In this document: positions 19,101 to 27,750 of the stretch, piece after piece | Layout of the letters: each line of letters opens with the position of its first letter | Numbering within the stretch: the first letter of the stretch is position 1 | Assembly: GCF_005473905.2 (NCBI RefSeq) | Contig: NZ_CP061336.1 | Coordinates: 4,642,501 to 4,706,500, forward strand | From: Ruminiclostridium herbifermentans | GTDB taxonomy: Bacteria; Bacillota; Clostridia; Acetivibrionales; DSM-1351 | DNA: 64,000 nt | Reading direction: 5' to 3' | Program-made: the position numbers and the translations under genes | Notes under the pieces: model-generated | Told to the model about the DNA's origin: nothing | Database searches by the model: none | Seen by the model: only the letters and a program-made list of their open reading frames with translations

Positions 19101-22100
19101 GAAATAATGGTTGCTTGTTTTACTGTATCAATCCCCAAATCAGCTTCCATTTCCATACTGACATCAAGCATATCAGTAGGATATTTCGATATTTCAGAAA
19201 TAGTCAATAGGACTTCTGCTTCTAAATTACTCTTTGAAGTGCTGCTAGTATTATTTATAGTATCTGAATCTGCTTGAAATGTATGCTCCTTTGTTTTCTC
19301 TGTATTATCAAATTGTCTTGGCAGCTTGGAATATATAAGTTCAACAACCTGACCTATTGTTGGATAATTGGTAACATTTTCTCCATCCTCCCTACGTAGA
19401 GCAAACTTCTCCCAAAGAATTGATATGATTGTTGCCTGTTTTACTGTATCAATTCCCAAGTCAGCTTCCATTTCCATATCTAATTCAAGCATGTCTGTTG
19501 GATATTTTGATATCTCAGAAATAACTGCTAATACTTCATCTCGAACTTTATCCTTTGAATATATACTTCCAGAATAAGCATCACTTTTGGGAACATTATT
19601 TGATTTGTCAATTGCACTTGATTGCTGCTCAAAAGACTCAGTCACAGTATGAGCAGATACATTTTGCAACTTTGAGTACGCTAGATCAATAATGTGACCT
19701 ATTGTTGGATAATTTGAAATACTATTTCCTTCATCTCTTTCAATTCCAAATTTCTCCCATACCATTGCAAAAATAGTAGCCTGTTTAACTGTATCTATTC
19801 CAAGATCAGCTTCCATTTCCATATCTAGATCAAGCATATCCTTAGGATACTTTGTAACCTCTGAAAAAATATCTAAAATACTATCAATAACACTTTTTTT
19901 GTCTAGTATTTTTGAACTAATCACAGTACTCTTGTCAGCCTTATCAACGATATCAGAATCCTGTTCAAAATTATTTTTATGTATATTTATAGTGTTTACT
20001 TGGTCAATTGCTCCCAAGCCTTCTGCCAAAACTCTTTCGCTAGAAGACTCTATGCTCTTTTGTGACTTAAGCACCAACAAGCGACCATCCTTTGATAAAA
20101 CTGCATCAGCTGATGTCGCAATCGTTCTAAGCCATTCTTCATATTTAGAAGCATTAATAATTCGGTTTTCACCAACAGCTATTCTCTCTAGTAAATTGTA
20201 ATTCCCCTGTCCTCCAAAACCTGCTATACATCTGAGAGTATACTTAAACTGGTAATTGCCTCCCTTTGAAAGCTTAAGTCCAGCTAATTCGGGATCTGGA
20301 ACCAAATAATTTACTATTGGAGGAACCTTCTGGTATTGTAGAGACTTAGCTGCAACAGCCTCTTCAATAGAACCTCCCATTGTATGTCCTGTCATACCTT
20401 TCGTATTGCATATAAGAATATCCTTAAATTTACTTCCAAATACTTTTTCCAGAGAAATCTTTTCGGTCTGTGAGCAACCACCCTTTTTAGGTGTATATGT
20501 TTCGTGTGAGAAATAAACGGTATTTGGCGCTATCTCATCTCTGCTAAATCCATTTTCCTTCTCCATTTTTGTAATAAACCGCTCCAACTCTTCACTGAAT
20601 TTTGCAGCATCAATCTTTGTCTGATGTCCAGCCATATTGAATGCATGAGTACCCACAATACGGCATATTCCAGCCATTCCTCGAGCCTCTACCAGTTCTT
20701 CTTTTTCTATCACAAGACCTACAGCGCCAGCACCAATTATCATACCATTACGTCTATTATCGAAAGGTACTGCTGCACTATAAAGATCCTCAGAAGTAGT
20801 TGCCGCACCTGCAGACAGGAATCCACCACCAAGCCACTTAAGACTTTCCTTTGAAGACGCATTGTCTGCTCCTATAATTATCATTCTTTCAGCACGTCCA
20901 GCACGAATCATATCCTCAGCCAACGATATTGCATATGCTGTAGACGAGCATGCAGCGTTTATCTGGAAGTTTGGCCCTGATGCACCAATAAACTGAGCTA
21001 AACGATTGTTTGCCTGTGATGCAACTTGGCTCATAAAGTCTGAATTAAAGCTATATATATCCTCTTCTCCAGAACAATCACTAAGCCTTGAGTAATTCAG
21101 AGTAAACCAATCAGATAATTGCTTCTTAACATTATAGTCACTGGTATGATTAATTATTTGCCCATAGAAATCAATCATTTCCTGTCTGGATTTTTTCCCG
21201 AATTTATATGCAATAAATTTGGATACCTCTTGAATGAAAGGCTCAATCATAGGAAAACCATTAGCAAATATTATTCCTGTGCTCTCTCTCATTTCTTCAG
21301 GCAATAAATATCGGCCTTCAAGGATAGAGCCATTTGAAGTTACCTTTGATTCTTTCACCAAAGGTATTCCAGCATCAGCTAATGCTTCGTATCCTGCAGC
21401 GACAGCTATACATACTGTCTTTGTCATTTGCTTTTGAATATCGGCATCCACCAAATATTCATCCATATCTATGTTTCCGATTTTACCTGCCAAAGCTATA
21501 ACTTCATTTATTGAAGATAGTGTCTTGAACTCAGAACCTTGCTCGCTTTTAACAAGTCTAGTAATATTGAGTTCTGCCATACTCAAGCGCTCGTCATCTG
21601 TTAATCTTTCAATTAAATTTCTGCCCTCAAAAAGCAAATCAAAGTTATCATCACTAAAAATCTTTTTATATGTACCTGGCAATCCAATTGAAACACCACT
21701 ATAAACCAACCTTTTAGAAGGTACTAAATTTTCTGGTGCAGTATACACTGATTTATCTGGTACACTATAAGCTACGCTAGCTGTCTTAGCTTCTATATTA
21801 TTTATATTTTCCGAAATTGGTTCACTAACAGCTTTACTAAATACCTGTGAGTTTTGCGCTTGAGATATTCTGTCAATTGGCGATAGAACCTGAATATGTA
21901 CACCAGCAGCAAATAATTCACCAATAGCCCTGTTCAAGCACTCTAGGTCATTCTTCTTTTTTAAATTTGTAGTAATAACTTTTATATCCTTCCCAGACAA
22001 TATATCCTTTGTAAGATTGCTAAGAACTGTACCTGGCCCTATTTCTACAAATAGCCTCACACCATCCTCATAAAGCTTATTTATTGATTCAACAAACCTT

Positions 22101-24709
22101 ACTGGATTAGTTATTTGTTCCTTTAGCAGCTGTGGTATCTTCGCTGTATCACTATTTGCTGGATAATAATCCACCAAATGATTTGCAATAACCTTTGCAT
22201 TACCGGTCTTAAATTTAATATCCTTAATTTCATTATAGAAGCTGTCTGCAGCACTGTTTATTAAAGGTGAGTGGAAAGCATGAGATACCTTTAGTACAGT
22301 GTGTGTTATCTTTTCATTGCTTAACAATTCTACAAGCTTTTTAACTTCTTCTGCATCACCGCCAACTGCAGTCTGAGTAGGTGAATTTATATTGGCAATA
22401 AAGATTTCAAGCCCTGATTTTTCGAGCAGACTTTTAACTTCATCCTGTGAACCTTTTATACTAACCATTTTACCGCGCTTGTCTTCTGGAATTGAAGCAA
22501 AAGAATAACCTCTTTTACCAACAAGAGTTGCAGCATCCCTGAAGGAAATCATACCACTTGCAGCTAAAGCACTTATCTCACCGAGACTATGACCCACCAT
22601 ATATCCAGCTTCTAAGCCCATATCTTTAAATAGCTTATACATACAATAGCTGCTGATAAAAATTGCAGGATGTGTGTTTTGTGTCTCCTTAATTGTATTA
22701 TCAATCTTTTCTATATCATCTCCAAATACCATTGAAGAAACAGTATCTTTATAATTGGACTGCCATATTGCATCAAAACTGTCATATACAGATTTGAATG
22801 CAGGAAAACTATTGTATAAGTCCTTTTCCATGTTAGCATATTGGGATGCTTGTCCAGGAAATAATATTGCAATATTTTCAGGATTTATCTCTTTACCTGT
22901 TCCAAAGCTTATTCCAGCTAGAAGCAATTCTTCTTTATTACCAATGCGGTCACTTTCATATAATTTTATAAAGGTATCCCATCTCTTTTTGAGTTCAGAA
23001 ATATTACTTGCCATTAGTGAAAGTCTTAAATTTTTGCCATAGCTAACATTAGAGTTATTATTGAAAACCAGCTTACTGAAGCCCTTTTCTATATCTGCTT
23101 CTAATATAGAAACAAATTTTTCATATTCATTTTTTAGTAAATCTATTGTATCTGCTGAAAATAAAACAGCCTCTTGTACAATTGCATCTTCCCTATTAAT
23201 TGTGGTTGTGGCAATACTCTCGTCTCTTTTCTGAATTGAATAAGGAATGTTATAGGATTTACTTACAAATTCTTCTCTATACTCTTCAAGGGAAAGGTGA
23301 TAGTCTGCACCTCCAAATCCAAAAGCACTTACACTTGCCCTTCTTGGATACTTGCTGTTTGCCTCCCATTGTTTCTTATCTCTTAGTACATAGAAAGGAG
23401 AGCCTTCAAGCTTCAGCTTTGGATTTACTTCCTGCACATTTGCAGTAGGAGGTAGTATCTTACTATTCAAGGCTAGTACTGCCTTTAAAACACCAGGTAC
23501 TCCTGCAGCAGAGCGCAAATGCCCTATATTTGATTTTACTGAACCTATACCACAAAATTCTTTTCTTGTGCACCCTAAGTTATTAAATGCCTTTTTCAAA
23601 GCATTTACTTCTGCAGGATCTCCCACTTGGGTTCCCGTACCATGTGCTTCAATCATTTCTATTGTATCAACAGTGTATCCTGCCATTTTAGTAGACATCT
23701 CTATAGCTCTTACTTGACCCTCTTCACTAGGTGCTGCTATATATTTGCCCTTACCATCACTGCCTCTTCCATACCCAGAAATAACAGCAAGTATTTTATC
23801 TTTATTTTGAATGGCATCGCCAAGACGTTTCAATATAAAAACTCCTGCACCCGCACCAATTACAAATCCATTCGCACGAGAATCAAAAGGATATGAGCCA
23901 TCGGGTGACAACGCATTTATTCCCGAAAACAGACTTAATCCAGGTGCTAAAACTGAAACATCTGCAGCTCCAGCTATTACTGCATCATATTCCCTGCTTA
24001 TTAGTCCTTCAACCCCGCATGCAATAGCTGCAAGTGAAGAAGCACATGCTGCATCCACTGTAAATGATGGGCCCCATAAGTCAAAGACATTTGTTAATCG
24101 GCCTGCAACAATATTGGGCAAAACTCCAGGAGAGCTATCCTCAGTTATTTGTATAGTACCTTTAAGGAATTCATCCTTTAATTTATTGATGACTTCATTT
24201 AATTCATCAGGTGAAAACTTTCCCTGCACAAGAGAATTATTCTTAAGATAGTATTCAATCTCCTGAAAGTTAATTCTTTGAAGGATTTGATCATACTTAA
24301 TTCCTGGTAATCCATTTCCGAGAATAACTGCGGTATGCTCTTTTGGAAGCGCATTTTCTCCCATTGATTCAAGAGCCTGATCAACACAATATATTGCTGC
24401 CATCTGGTTCCTATCCATATGTTCCGCAACAGCTGGAGGAATTTTATGCTTAAAACTTGATTTTGAATATACCTGATGATCTATAAGCCCTGCAATATGA
24501 GTATATGTTTTATCCATTTTATCTACTTTTCCATATAACTCAGGGCGAAAAAATATTTCACTATTTATTATTTCATCGGGTATTCTTTTTATAGAAACTT
24601 TCTTGTTAAGAATATTATTCCAAAACTGATTTACATCTGCAGCATCAGGGAAAATTCCACCTACTCCTATTACTGCAATTCCGTTATCTGAATATCTATA
24701 ATTAGACAC
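16157..24709 (-). CDS. Multidomain iterative lipid/polyketide synthase, KS-AT-KS-ACP-ACP-ACP-ACP'-KR-DH
   Basis: A 2850-residue PfaA-like type I synthase. KS1 (~10-475) has active Cys222 in DAACASS plus EAHGTGTQVGDP and NIGHLRSAAG. AT (~610-930) has Ser708 in GHSLGE and SHAFHSP, the malonyl-type HAFH signature. KS2 (~1000-1505) has Cys1254 in NAACSST, SHETYTPKK and GMTGHTMGG. Three tandem ACP domains follow with LGIDTVKQA at Thr1640, Thr1755 and Thr1862, and a degenerate fourth at Asp1965. KR (~2060-2500) has TGGALGITAE, Ser2438 and Tyr2451 (YCAAN). DH (~2555-2850) has double-hotdog residues His2581 (DQHRL) and Asp2771 (FIDAMYQG). There is no ER and no thioesterase, so beta-carbons could be reduced to hydroxyls or dehydrated to alkenes. 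Start is GTG with a G-rich ribosome binding site. The family makes secondary lipids or polyenes; the product is unknown. Confidence 0.93.
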   Translation of the reverse strand: MSNYRYSDNGIAVIGVGGIFPDAADVNQFWNNILNKKVSIKRIPDEIINSEIFFRPELYGKVDKMDKTYTHIAGLIDHQVYSKSSFKHKIPPAVAEHMDRNQMAAIYCVDQALESMGENALPKEHTAVILGNGLPGIKYDQILQRINFQEIEYYLKNNSLVQGKFSPDELNEVINKLKDEFLKGTIQITEDSSPGVLPNIVAGRLTNVFDLWGPSFTVDAACASSLAAIACGVEGLISREYDAVIAGAADVSVLAPGLSLFSGINALSPDGSYPFDSRANGFVIGAGAGVFILKRLGDAIQNKDKILAVISGYGRGSDGKGKYIAAPSEEGQVRAIEMSTKMAGYTVDTIEMIEAHGTGTQVGDPAEVNALKKAFNNLGCTRKEFCGIGSVKSNIGHLRSAAGVPGVLKAVLALNSKILPPTANVQEVNPKLKLEGSPFYVLRDKKQWEANSKYPRRASVSAFGFGGADYHLSLEEYREEFVSKSYNIPYSIQKRDESIATTTINREDAIVQEAVLFSADTIDLLKNEYEKFVSILEADIEKGFSKLVFNNNSNVSYGKNLRLSLMASNISELKKRWDTFIKLYESDRIGNKEELLLAGISFGTGKEINPENIAILFPGQASQYANMEKDLYNSFPAFKSVYDSFDAIWQSNYKDTVSSMVFGDDIEKIDNTIKETQNTHPAIFISSYCMYKLFKDMGLEAGYMVGHSLGEISALAASGMISFRDAATLVGKRGYSFASIPEDKRGKMVSIKGSQDEVKSLLEKSGLEIFIANINSPTQTAVGGDAEEVKKLVELLSNEKITHTVLKVSHAFHSPLINSAADSFYNEIKDIKFKTGNAKVIANHLVDYYPANSDTAKIPQLLKEQITNPVRFVESINKLYEDGVRLFVEIGPGTVLSNLTKDILSGKDIKVITTNLKKKNDLECLNRAIGELFAAGVHIQVLSPIDRISQAQNSQVFSKAVSEPISENINNIEAKTASVAYSVPDKSVYTAPENLVPSKRLVYSGVSIGLPGTYKKIFSDDNFDLLFEGRNLIERLTDDERLSMAELNITRLVKSEQGSEFKTLSSINEVIALAGKIGNIDMDEYLVDADIQKQMTKTVCIAVAAGYEALADAGIPLVKESKVTSNGSILEGRYLLPEEMRESTGIIFANGFPMIEPFIQEVSKFIAYKFGKKSRQEMIDFYGQIINHTSDYNVKKQLSDWFTLNYSRLSDCSGEEDIYSFNSDFMSQVASQANNRLAQFIGASGPNFQINAACSSTAYAISLAEDMIRAGRAERMIIIGADNASSKESLKWLGGGFLSAGAATTSEDLYSAAVPFDNRRNGMIIGAGAVGLVIEKEELVEARGMAGICRIVGTHAFNMAGHQTKIDAAKFSEELERFITKMEKENGFSRDEIAPNTVYFSHETYTPKKGGCSQTEKISLEKVFGSKFKDILICNTKGMTGHTMGGSIEEAVAAKSLQYQKVPPIVNYLVPDPELAGLKLSKGGNYQFKYTLRCIAGFGGQGNYNLLERIAVGENRIINASKYEEWLRTIATSADAVLSKDGRLLVLKSQKSIESSSERVLAEGLGAIDQVNTINIHKNNFEQDSDIVDKADKSTVISSKILDKKSVIDSILDIFSEVTKYPKDMLDLDMEMEADLGIDTVKQATIFAMVWEKFGIERDEGNSISNYPTIGHIIDLAYSKLQNVSAHTVTESFEQQSSAIDKSNNVPKSDAYSGSIYSKDKVRDEVLAVISEISKYPTDMLELDMEMEADLGIDTVKQATIISILWEKFALRREDGENVTNYPTIGQVVELIYSKLPRQFDNTEKTKEHTFQADSDTINNTSSTSKSNLEAEVLLTISEISKYPTDMLDVSMEMEADLGIDTVKQATIISNLSEKYDIKREEWPQVSGLLKIKDIINTLEKILNKRLSKDIPQAVAYEEAAATVIQEVSTNIDEVVLKIVAKHTAYPTEMITPDIEIKQDLDLDDKKLLEIVTDINKSLNLNVLNKASIDGINSVKELIDYFYNVASNEKKVESADSDEEKNSSQLIWQVPVLIEQELPERDIDISSKNVCIIGDNESFVTKLANSLKEKANDIFTLVFEKQMSEDDLEKVVKEYIAKPIDIIIDCSHLGDDISFHSLSLAEQKEILQLSAKARFIFYREAAQQIKFLAVRILCAVSIDGGMGYLDNAYKIIDPSFGAITGFYKGLNREWINCTIKIVDFERELINSTDEMATCIINEIETAGFDYEIAYNSNKRMVVRIGELNENQLLSTEIIDNRHFLITGGALGITAEITKELTKKYKGCFTILGRTELPSDIDELARLDEQQLFKKKTEIQEKLAKKHKRVTPILIQTEFEKLTKAIEIHNMLKTLKVSGNSIIYISCDVGNEKSVKKAVDKAVKKHGAVNCLIHGAGIDRSHFIRQKSTKEFEEVFDTKVLGACNLLKFCDSEELKEVVLFSSISGRFGNEAQLDYCAANSFLNVLAKSLKTRKPDIKTVSIVWSGWKDIGIAARNEYLKQNASKLGIKLINTKAGVDGFIKLLESKMELCEVILSEGLENLTDSRLFINELENAVLIDRVEKRGNVITKAYKTFSVRKDALIDQHRLRNVPLLPAACIMELCTEYFALQAGKQDNYCLRNLEFINPFKLFHDKDRELFIDGQPDNDGWKISVHSFFKPQKIGKETLITHGGMFVSGKVENYEDMYPLNWEWVKNNEFSITSKLDLKDILLDSAGNQILNLGPLYWRMAETEELRKIDNFLHSDKGVIFPELFPTEQIYEKNYPLDKLLINPCFIDAMYQGAAQDCVTKKNNIYLPWKVEEFGILKVPKQDGFFRVFAEAVAEDEEYRTYRIAILDDKDELCSYARNATFRLINQ

Positions 24710-24794
24710 AGAAATACCCCCCCATTTTCTACTTAGTCAATTTTTTAACAATCTAAGATTTCAATATTTTTGTGGTATTAATTCTATTCTTAGA

Positions 24795-26282
24795 TTAATA
24801 CTTGGATAATGCATTTTTATCAATTTTGCCAATATTGTTTCTTGGGAACTGCTCTATATATGTAATACTTTTGGGAACTGAAAAACTTGAAAGTTTGCTT
24901 GAAACAAACTTTATGAGTTCCCTTTCAGTAAGTGTTTTCTCTGGTTTTAGTACAACAAAGGCTTTTACAACCTCTCCATACATCTCATCTTTCTGACTAA
25001 TAACAGCTGATTCTGATACAAATGGATGTTGATTTAATACTGACTCTACATCAATAGGTGAAACTTTTATACCAGCGACATTTATAAACTCTGTATTTCT
25101 TCCGCATAAGATAAACTCATCGTTACTGTTCTTATAAGCAAAATCGCCTGTATAAAACCATCCGTCCTTTAATTTTTTACTAGTTTCTTCTGGTTTATTC
25201 CAATAACCTAACATTACATTAGGTCCCTTTACTCTTATCTCTCCAACCTCGTTTTGACCGAGAGGATTTCCACTCTCATCTACAATTTCTACTGTAGCTA
25301 CCTTGGTTGTCGGCTTTCCCACATTACCTGGCGTTATTGCAATAGAACTATCTCTGAATATTGTAAGTGTACATGTTTCAGATAATCCATAGCCTTCATT
25401 CAGATATATTCCTGTCTTCTCTCCCCATTGTATAGCTGTAGTATGATTTAAAGGCGCTGCCGCAACAAATGCAGCCTTTAGCTTCTTTAGCTGAGGAATT
25501 ATGGAGTCATATCTAAGCAATTGAGCATAATGAGTAGGAACTCCAAAAAGATGTGTAATCCCTTCACTCTCAATGAGCCTTGCAAGCTTTTGTGGTTGAA
25601 AGGATCTCATCATGACAACACATGCACCATATTCCATTGCATCAAACAAAATGTCCACACATCCATATGCATGTGAAAATGGCACAAAACATACCAGCCT
25701 GTCGCTTTCTTTAAATGTATATCCTATCTCCTGTTGAATTGCTACATGAGCTTTGCACCTATATACATTATGCATAACTCCTTTTGGTTTAGATGTTGAG
25801 CCTGACGTATATAGAATTATTGAAACTTCATCCTCGGAAACATCATGAGGCTCCTGTTCAATCTGTTCAAAATCTATACCATCACATACCATATCCACAT
25901 CAGTATCATGCATTATGGTAATATCTAAGCCTATTTCTTTTATATCCTTATCATTTTTCATAAAAGTAATTAAGCAAACTGACTTCGAATCCTCTAAATA
26001 GTACTGCAATTCAAAAGGCTTAAACATTGGATCTACTATACAGGAAATTATTCCGCAATATTGACAAGCAAGATATGCAATTACAGTCTCTGAACCATTG
26101 TACAAGTGAATTGCGATAGTCGATCCCTTTTTAAACCCTCTATCCATCAAGTATTTTGCAAATTTTTTAACAGCAATCTGTAACTCTCTATAGGTGTACC
26201 TTCTGCCATTTTCCGAATCCACTATTACTTCATTGTCTAAAAGTTCATTGCTTATATTGAATAGGTAATCACAACAATTCAT
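24795..26282 (-). CDS. AMP-dependent acyl ligase (acyl-CoA/acyl-ACP synthetase family)
   Basis: A 495-residue adenylate-forming enzyme. Motifs in order: SIILYTSGSTSKPKGV (A3, ATP phosphate loop, ~155-170), LNEGYGLSETC (A5), GWFYTGDFAY (A7), ILCGRNTEFINVAGIKVSP (A8, hinge) and RNNIGKIDKNAL with the catalytic Lys (A10) near the C-terminus. It would activate a carboxylic acid and pass it to CoA or a phosphopantetheine thiol, most likely loading a starter onto the free ACP. It lies 85 bases upstream of the synthase gene and 78 downstream of the KASIII gene. RBS AGGAAGGAG. The substrate cannot be read from sequence. Confidence 0.9.
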   Translation of the reverse strand: MNCCDYLFNISNELLDNEVIVDSENGRRYTYRELQIAVKKFAKYLMDRGFKKGSTIAIHLYNGSETVIAYLACQYCGIISCIVDPMFKPFELQYYLEDSKSVCLITFMKNDKDIKEIGLDITIMHDTDVDMVCDGIDFEQIEQEPHDVSEDEVSIILYTSGSTSKPKGVMHNVYRCKAHVAIQQEIGYTFKESDRLVCFVPFSHAYGCVDILFDAMEYGACVVMMRSFQPQKLARLIESEGITHLFGVPTHYAQLLRYDSIIPQLKKLKAAFVAAAPLNHTTAIQWGEKTGIYLNEGYGLSETCTLTIFRDSSIAITPGNVGKPTTKVATVEIVDESGNPLGQNEVGEIRVKGPNVMLGYWNKPEETSKKLKDGWFYTGDFAYKNSNDEFILCGRNTEFINVAGIKVSPIDVESVLNQHPFVSESAVISQKDEMYGEVVKAFVVLKPEKTLTERELIKFVSSKLSSFSVPKSITYIEQFPRNNIGKIDKNALSKY

Positions 26283-26360
26283 CTTAACCGCTCCTTCCTA
26301 TTCTACAAATTTTAATATATGATCTTGCTCTAGATTTTAATTTTCTCTATTTTAGTAATT

Positions 26361-27401
26361 TTAGTATTTAAATATTACTCCTCCCCCACTAGCACCTGCT
26401 CCGTGTGCCATCATTAAAACTGTCATTCCCCTTTTCAGCCTGCCTGAATTAATTAGTTCATCAAGATTAAGAGCACTCATAGCTGAAGCTGTATTTCCTT
26501 GTTTATGGAATAGGCTAACACTCTTTTCAAGAGGTATATTAAGAGCTTTTAGCTGTCCTTCCCAAAGCTGAGTGGTCTGGTCAGATGTGGCAACAAAATC
26601 TATATCATCAATAGTTAATTTCGAGGATTCCAATAATCGATTTACAGTAACTACTGCAGACTCAATGGCATTTTCATTAAGTATTCTTCCGTTGTCAATT
26701 TTCATTCCGAACATATCACTAGATAAACTTTCTTTGGAATTTAACAAAGACAAACCAAGGGGCATATATCCTACTTCGTAATGAGTATTATCTGTCTGAA
26801 TATAGGAACTGAGAAAATGTTTTTCTTTACTGACGCCTAAAAGCATTGCGGCTATTCCATCTCCCATTAAAAATACAGTACGGGTATCAATTTTATTAAA
26901 ATCATTAGCTAATGCCCAACTTGTCAGTCCACCACCAAGTATTAAGACATAATCGTCTCCTGAATCTATATAACGTATTGCCATATCCATTGCATGGATA
27001 AAACCACTGCATGCAGCCGTCAAATCAAATGCAGGAATGCCATTTTTTGCATTCAGCTTTTTAAGCATTCCTATTGCTGTTGCCGGCACATTGTAATCAC
27101 CTAATAATTTTGAATAAATAATACGATCAACTTGTTCTATACTAATGTTAGCTCTCTCTAAACATTGTTTAGCTGCAAGAGCTACACAATCAGAAACATC
27201 CAAATTTTTATTTTCCCATCTACGTTCACTTATACCTATAGAGTATCTTACTGCTCTATCAGTAGCAATTAAGTTATAGCGTTTGATAATATCCTCATTT
27301 GTTACAATATTATCCGGTAAGTAAGAACCTGTTGATAGTATCTTCGAATACCGTGTTACATGCAAATCACTTATCGGTGGATATTTAATAGTTGTTTTCA
27401 T
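26361..27401 (-). CDS. KASIII (FabH)-like ketosynthase/acyltransferase, Cys present but His missing
   Basis: A 346-residue thiolase-fold protein alignable with FabH: STGSYLPDNIVTNEDI, GISERRW, then the nucleophile Cys131 in AFDLTAACSGF, and GDGIAAMLL. An ungapped comparison of the C-terminal half places Ser-Asp (VATSDQTT) where FabH has the catalytic His (VPHQAN), while the Asn of GNT is kept (KQGNTASAM). It is therefore a Cys-only or altered-triad member that could act as an acyltransferase or a specialised condensing enzyme. It pairs with the FabH-like gene at 27.8-28.8 kb, with the ACP gene between them. RBS GAGG. Confidence 0.85.
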   Translation of the reverse strand: MKTTIKYPPISDLHVTRYSKILSTGSYLPDNIVTNEDIIKRYNLIATDRAVRYSIGISERRWENKNLDVSDCVALAAKQCLERANISIEQVDRIIYSKLLGDYNVPATAIGMLKKLNAKNGIPAFDLTAACSGFIHAMDMAIRYIDSGDDYVLILGGGLTSWALANDFNKIDTRTVFLMGDGIAAMLLGVSKEKHFLSSYIQTDNTHYEVGYMPLGLSLLNSKESLSSDMFGMKIDNGRILNENAIESAVVTVNRLLESSKLTIDDIDFVATSDQTTQLWEGQLKALNIPLEKSVSLFHKQGNTASAMSALNLDELINSGRLKRGMTVLMMAHGAGASGGGVIFKY

Positions 27402-27431
27402 ATTTTACAGCCTCTTTACTATTTATTGAGA

Positions 27432-27680
27432 TTACCCATTTTTATTAATTTGATTATATATTTCTTCTGCCATATTCTTTACTACAAGAAGATCTTCATC
27501 TGCTTCAACAATTGGAACAGAAAAACATTCTGAAATACGAAAACTCATCTCAACAATAGCAATAGAATCTGCACCCAAATCATCTATTAAATGGGTGTCT
27601 GGAGTAACTTCATCTTCATCTAGCCGAAAATATTCTACTAGAATATCCTTCATTTTTTTGTAAATATCATCTTTCGTCAT
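27432..27680 (-). CDS. Stand-alone acyl carrier protein
   Basis: 82 residues, acidic and helical, with the canonical attachment motif DDLGADSIAIVEM; Ser39 would receive phosphopantetheine. The RBS is GGGGGAAG before ATG 27680. It sits between the two KASIII-like genes and upstream of the AMP-ligase, so it most likely carries the starter or intermediate handled by these proteins. It is the only carrier site in the cluster with a normal Ser, unlike the Thr-bearing tandem ACPs of the large synthase. Confidence 0.94.
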   Translation of the reverse strand: MTKDDIYKKMKDILVEYFRLDEDEVTPDTHLIDDLGADSIAIVEMSFRISECFSVPIVEADEDLLVVKNMAEEIYNQINKNG

Positions 27681-27750
27681 AACTACTTCCCCCTATTCAA
27701 TATTAAGCACAACAAACTTCTACTAATGCATTAATATGCAGTAGCTGATG

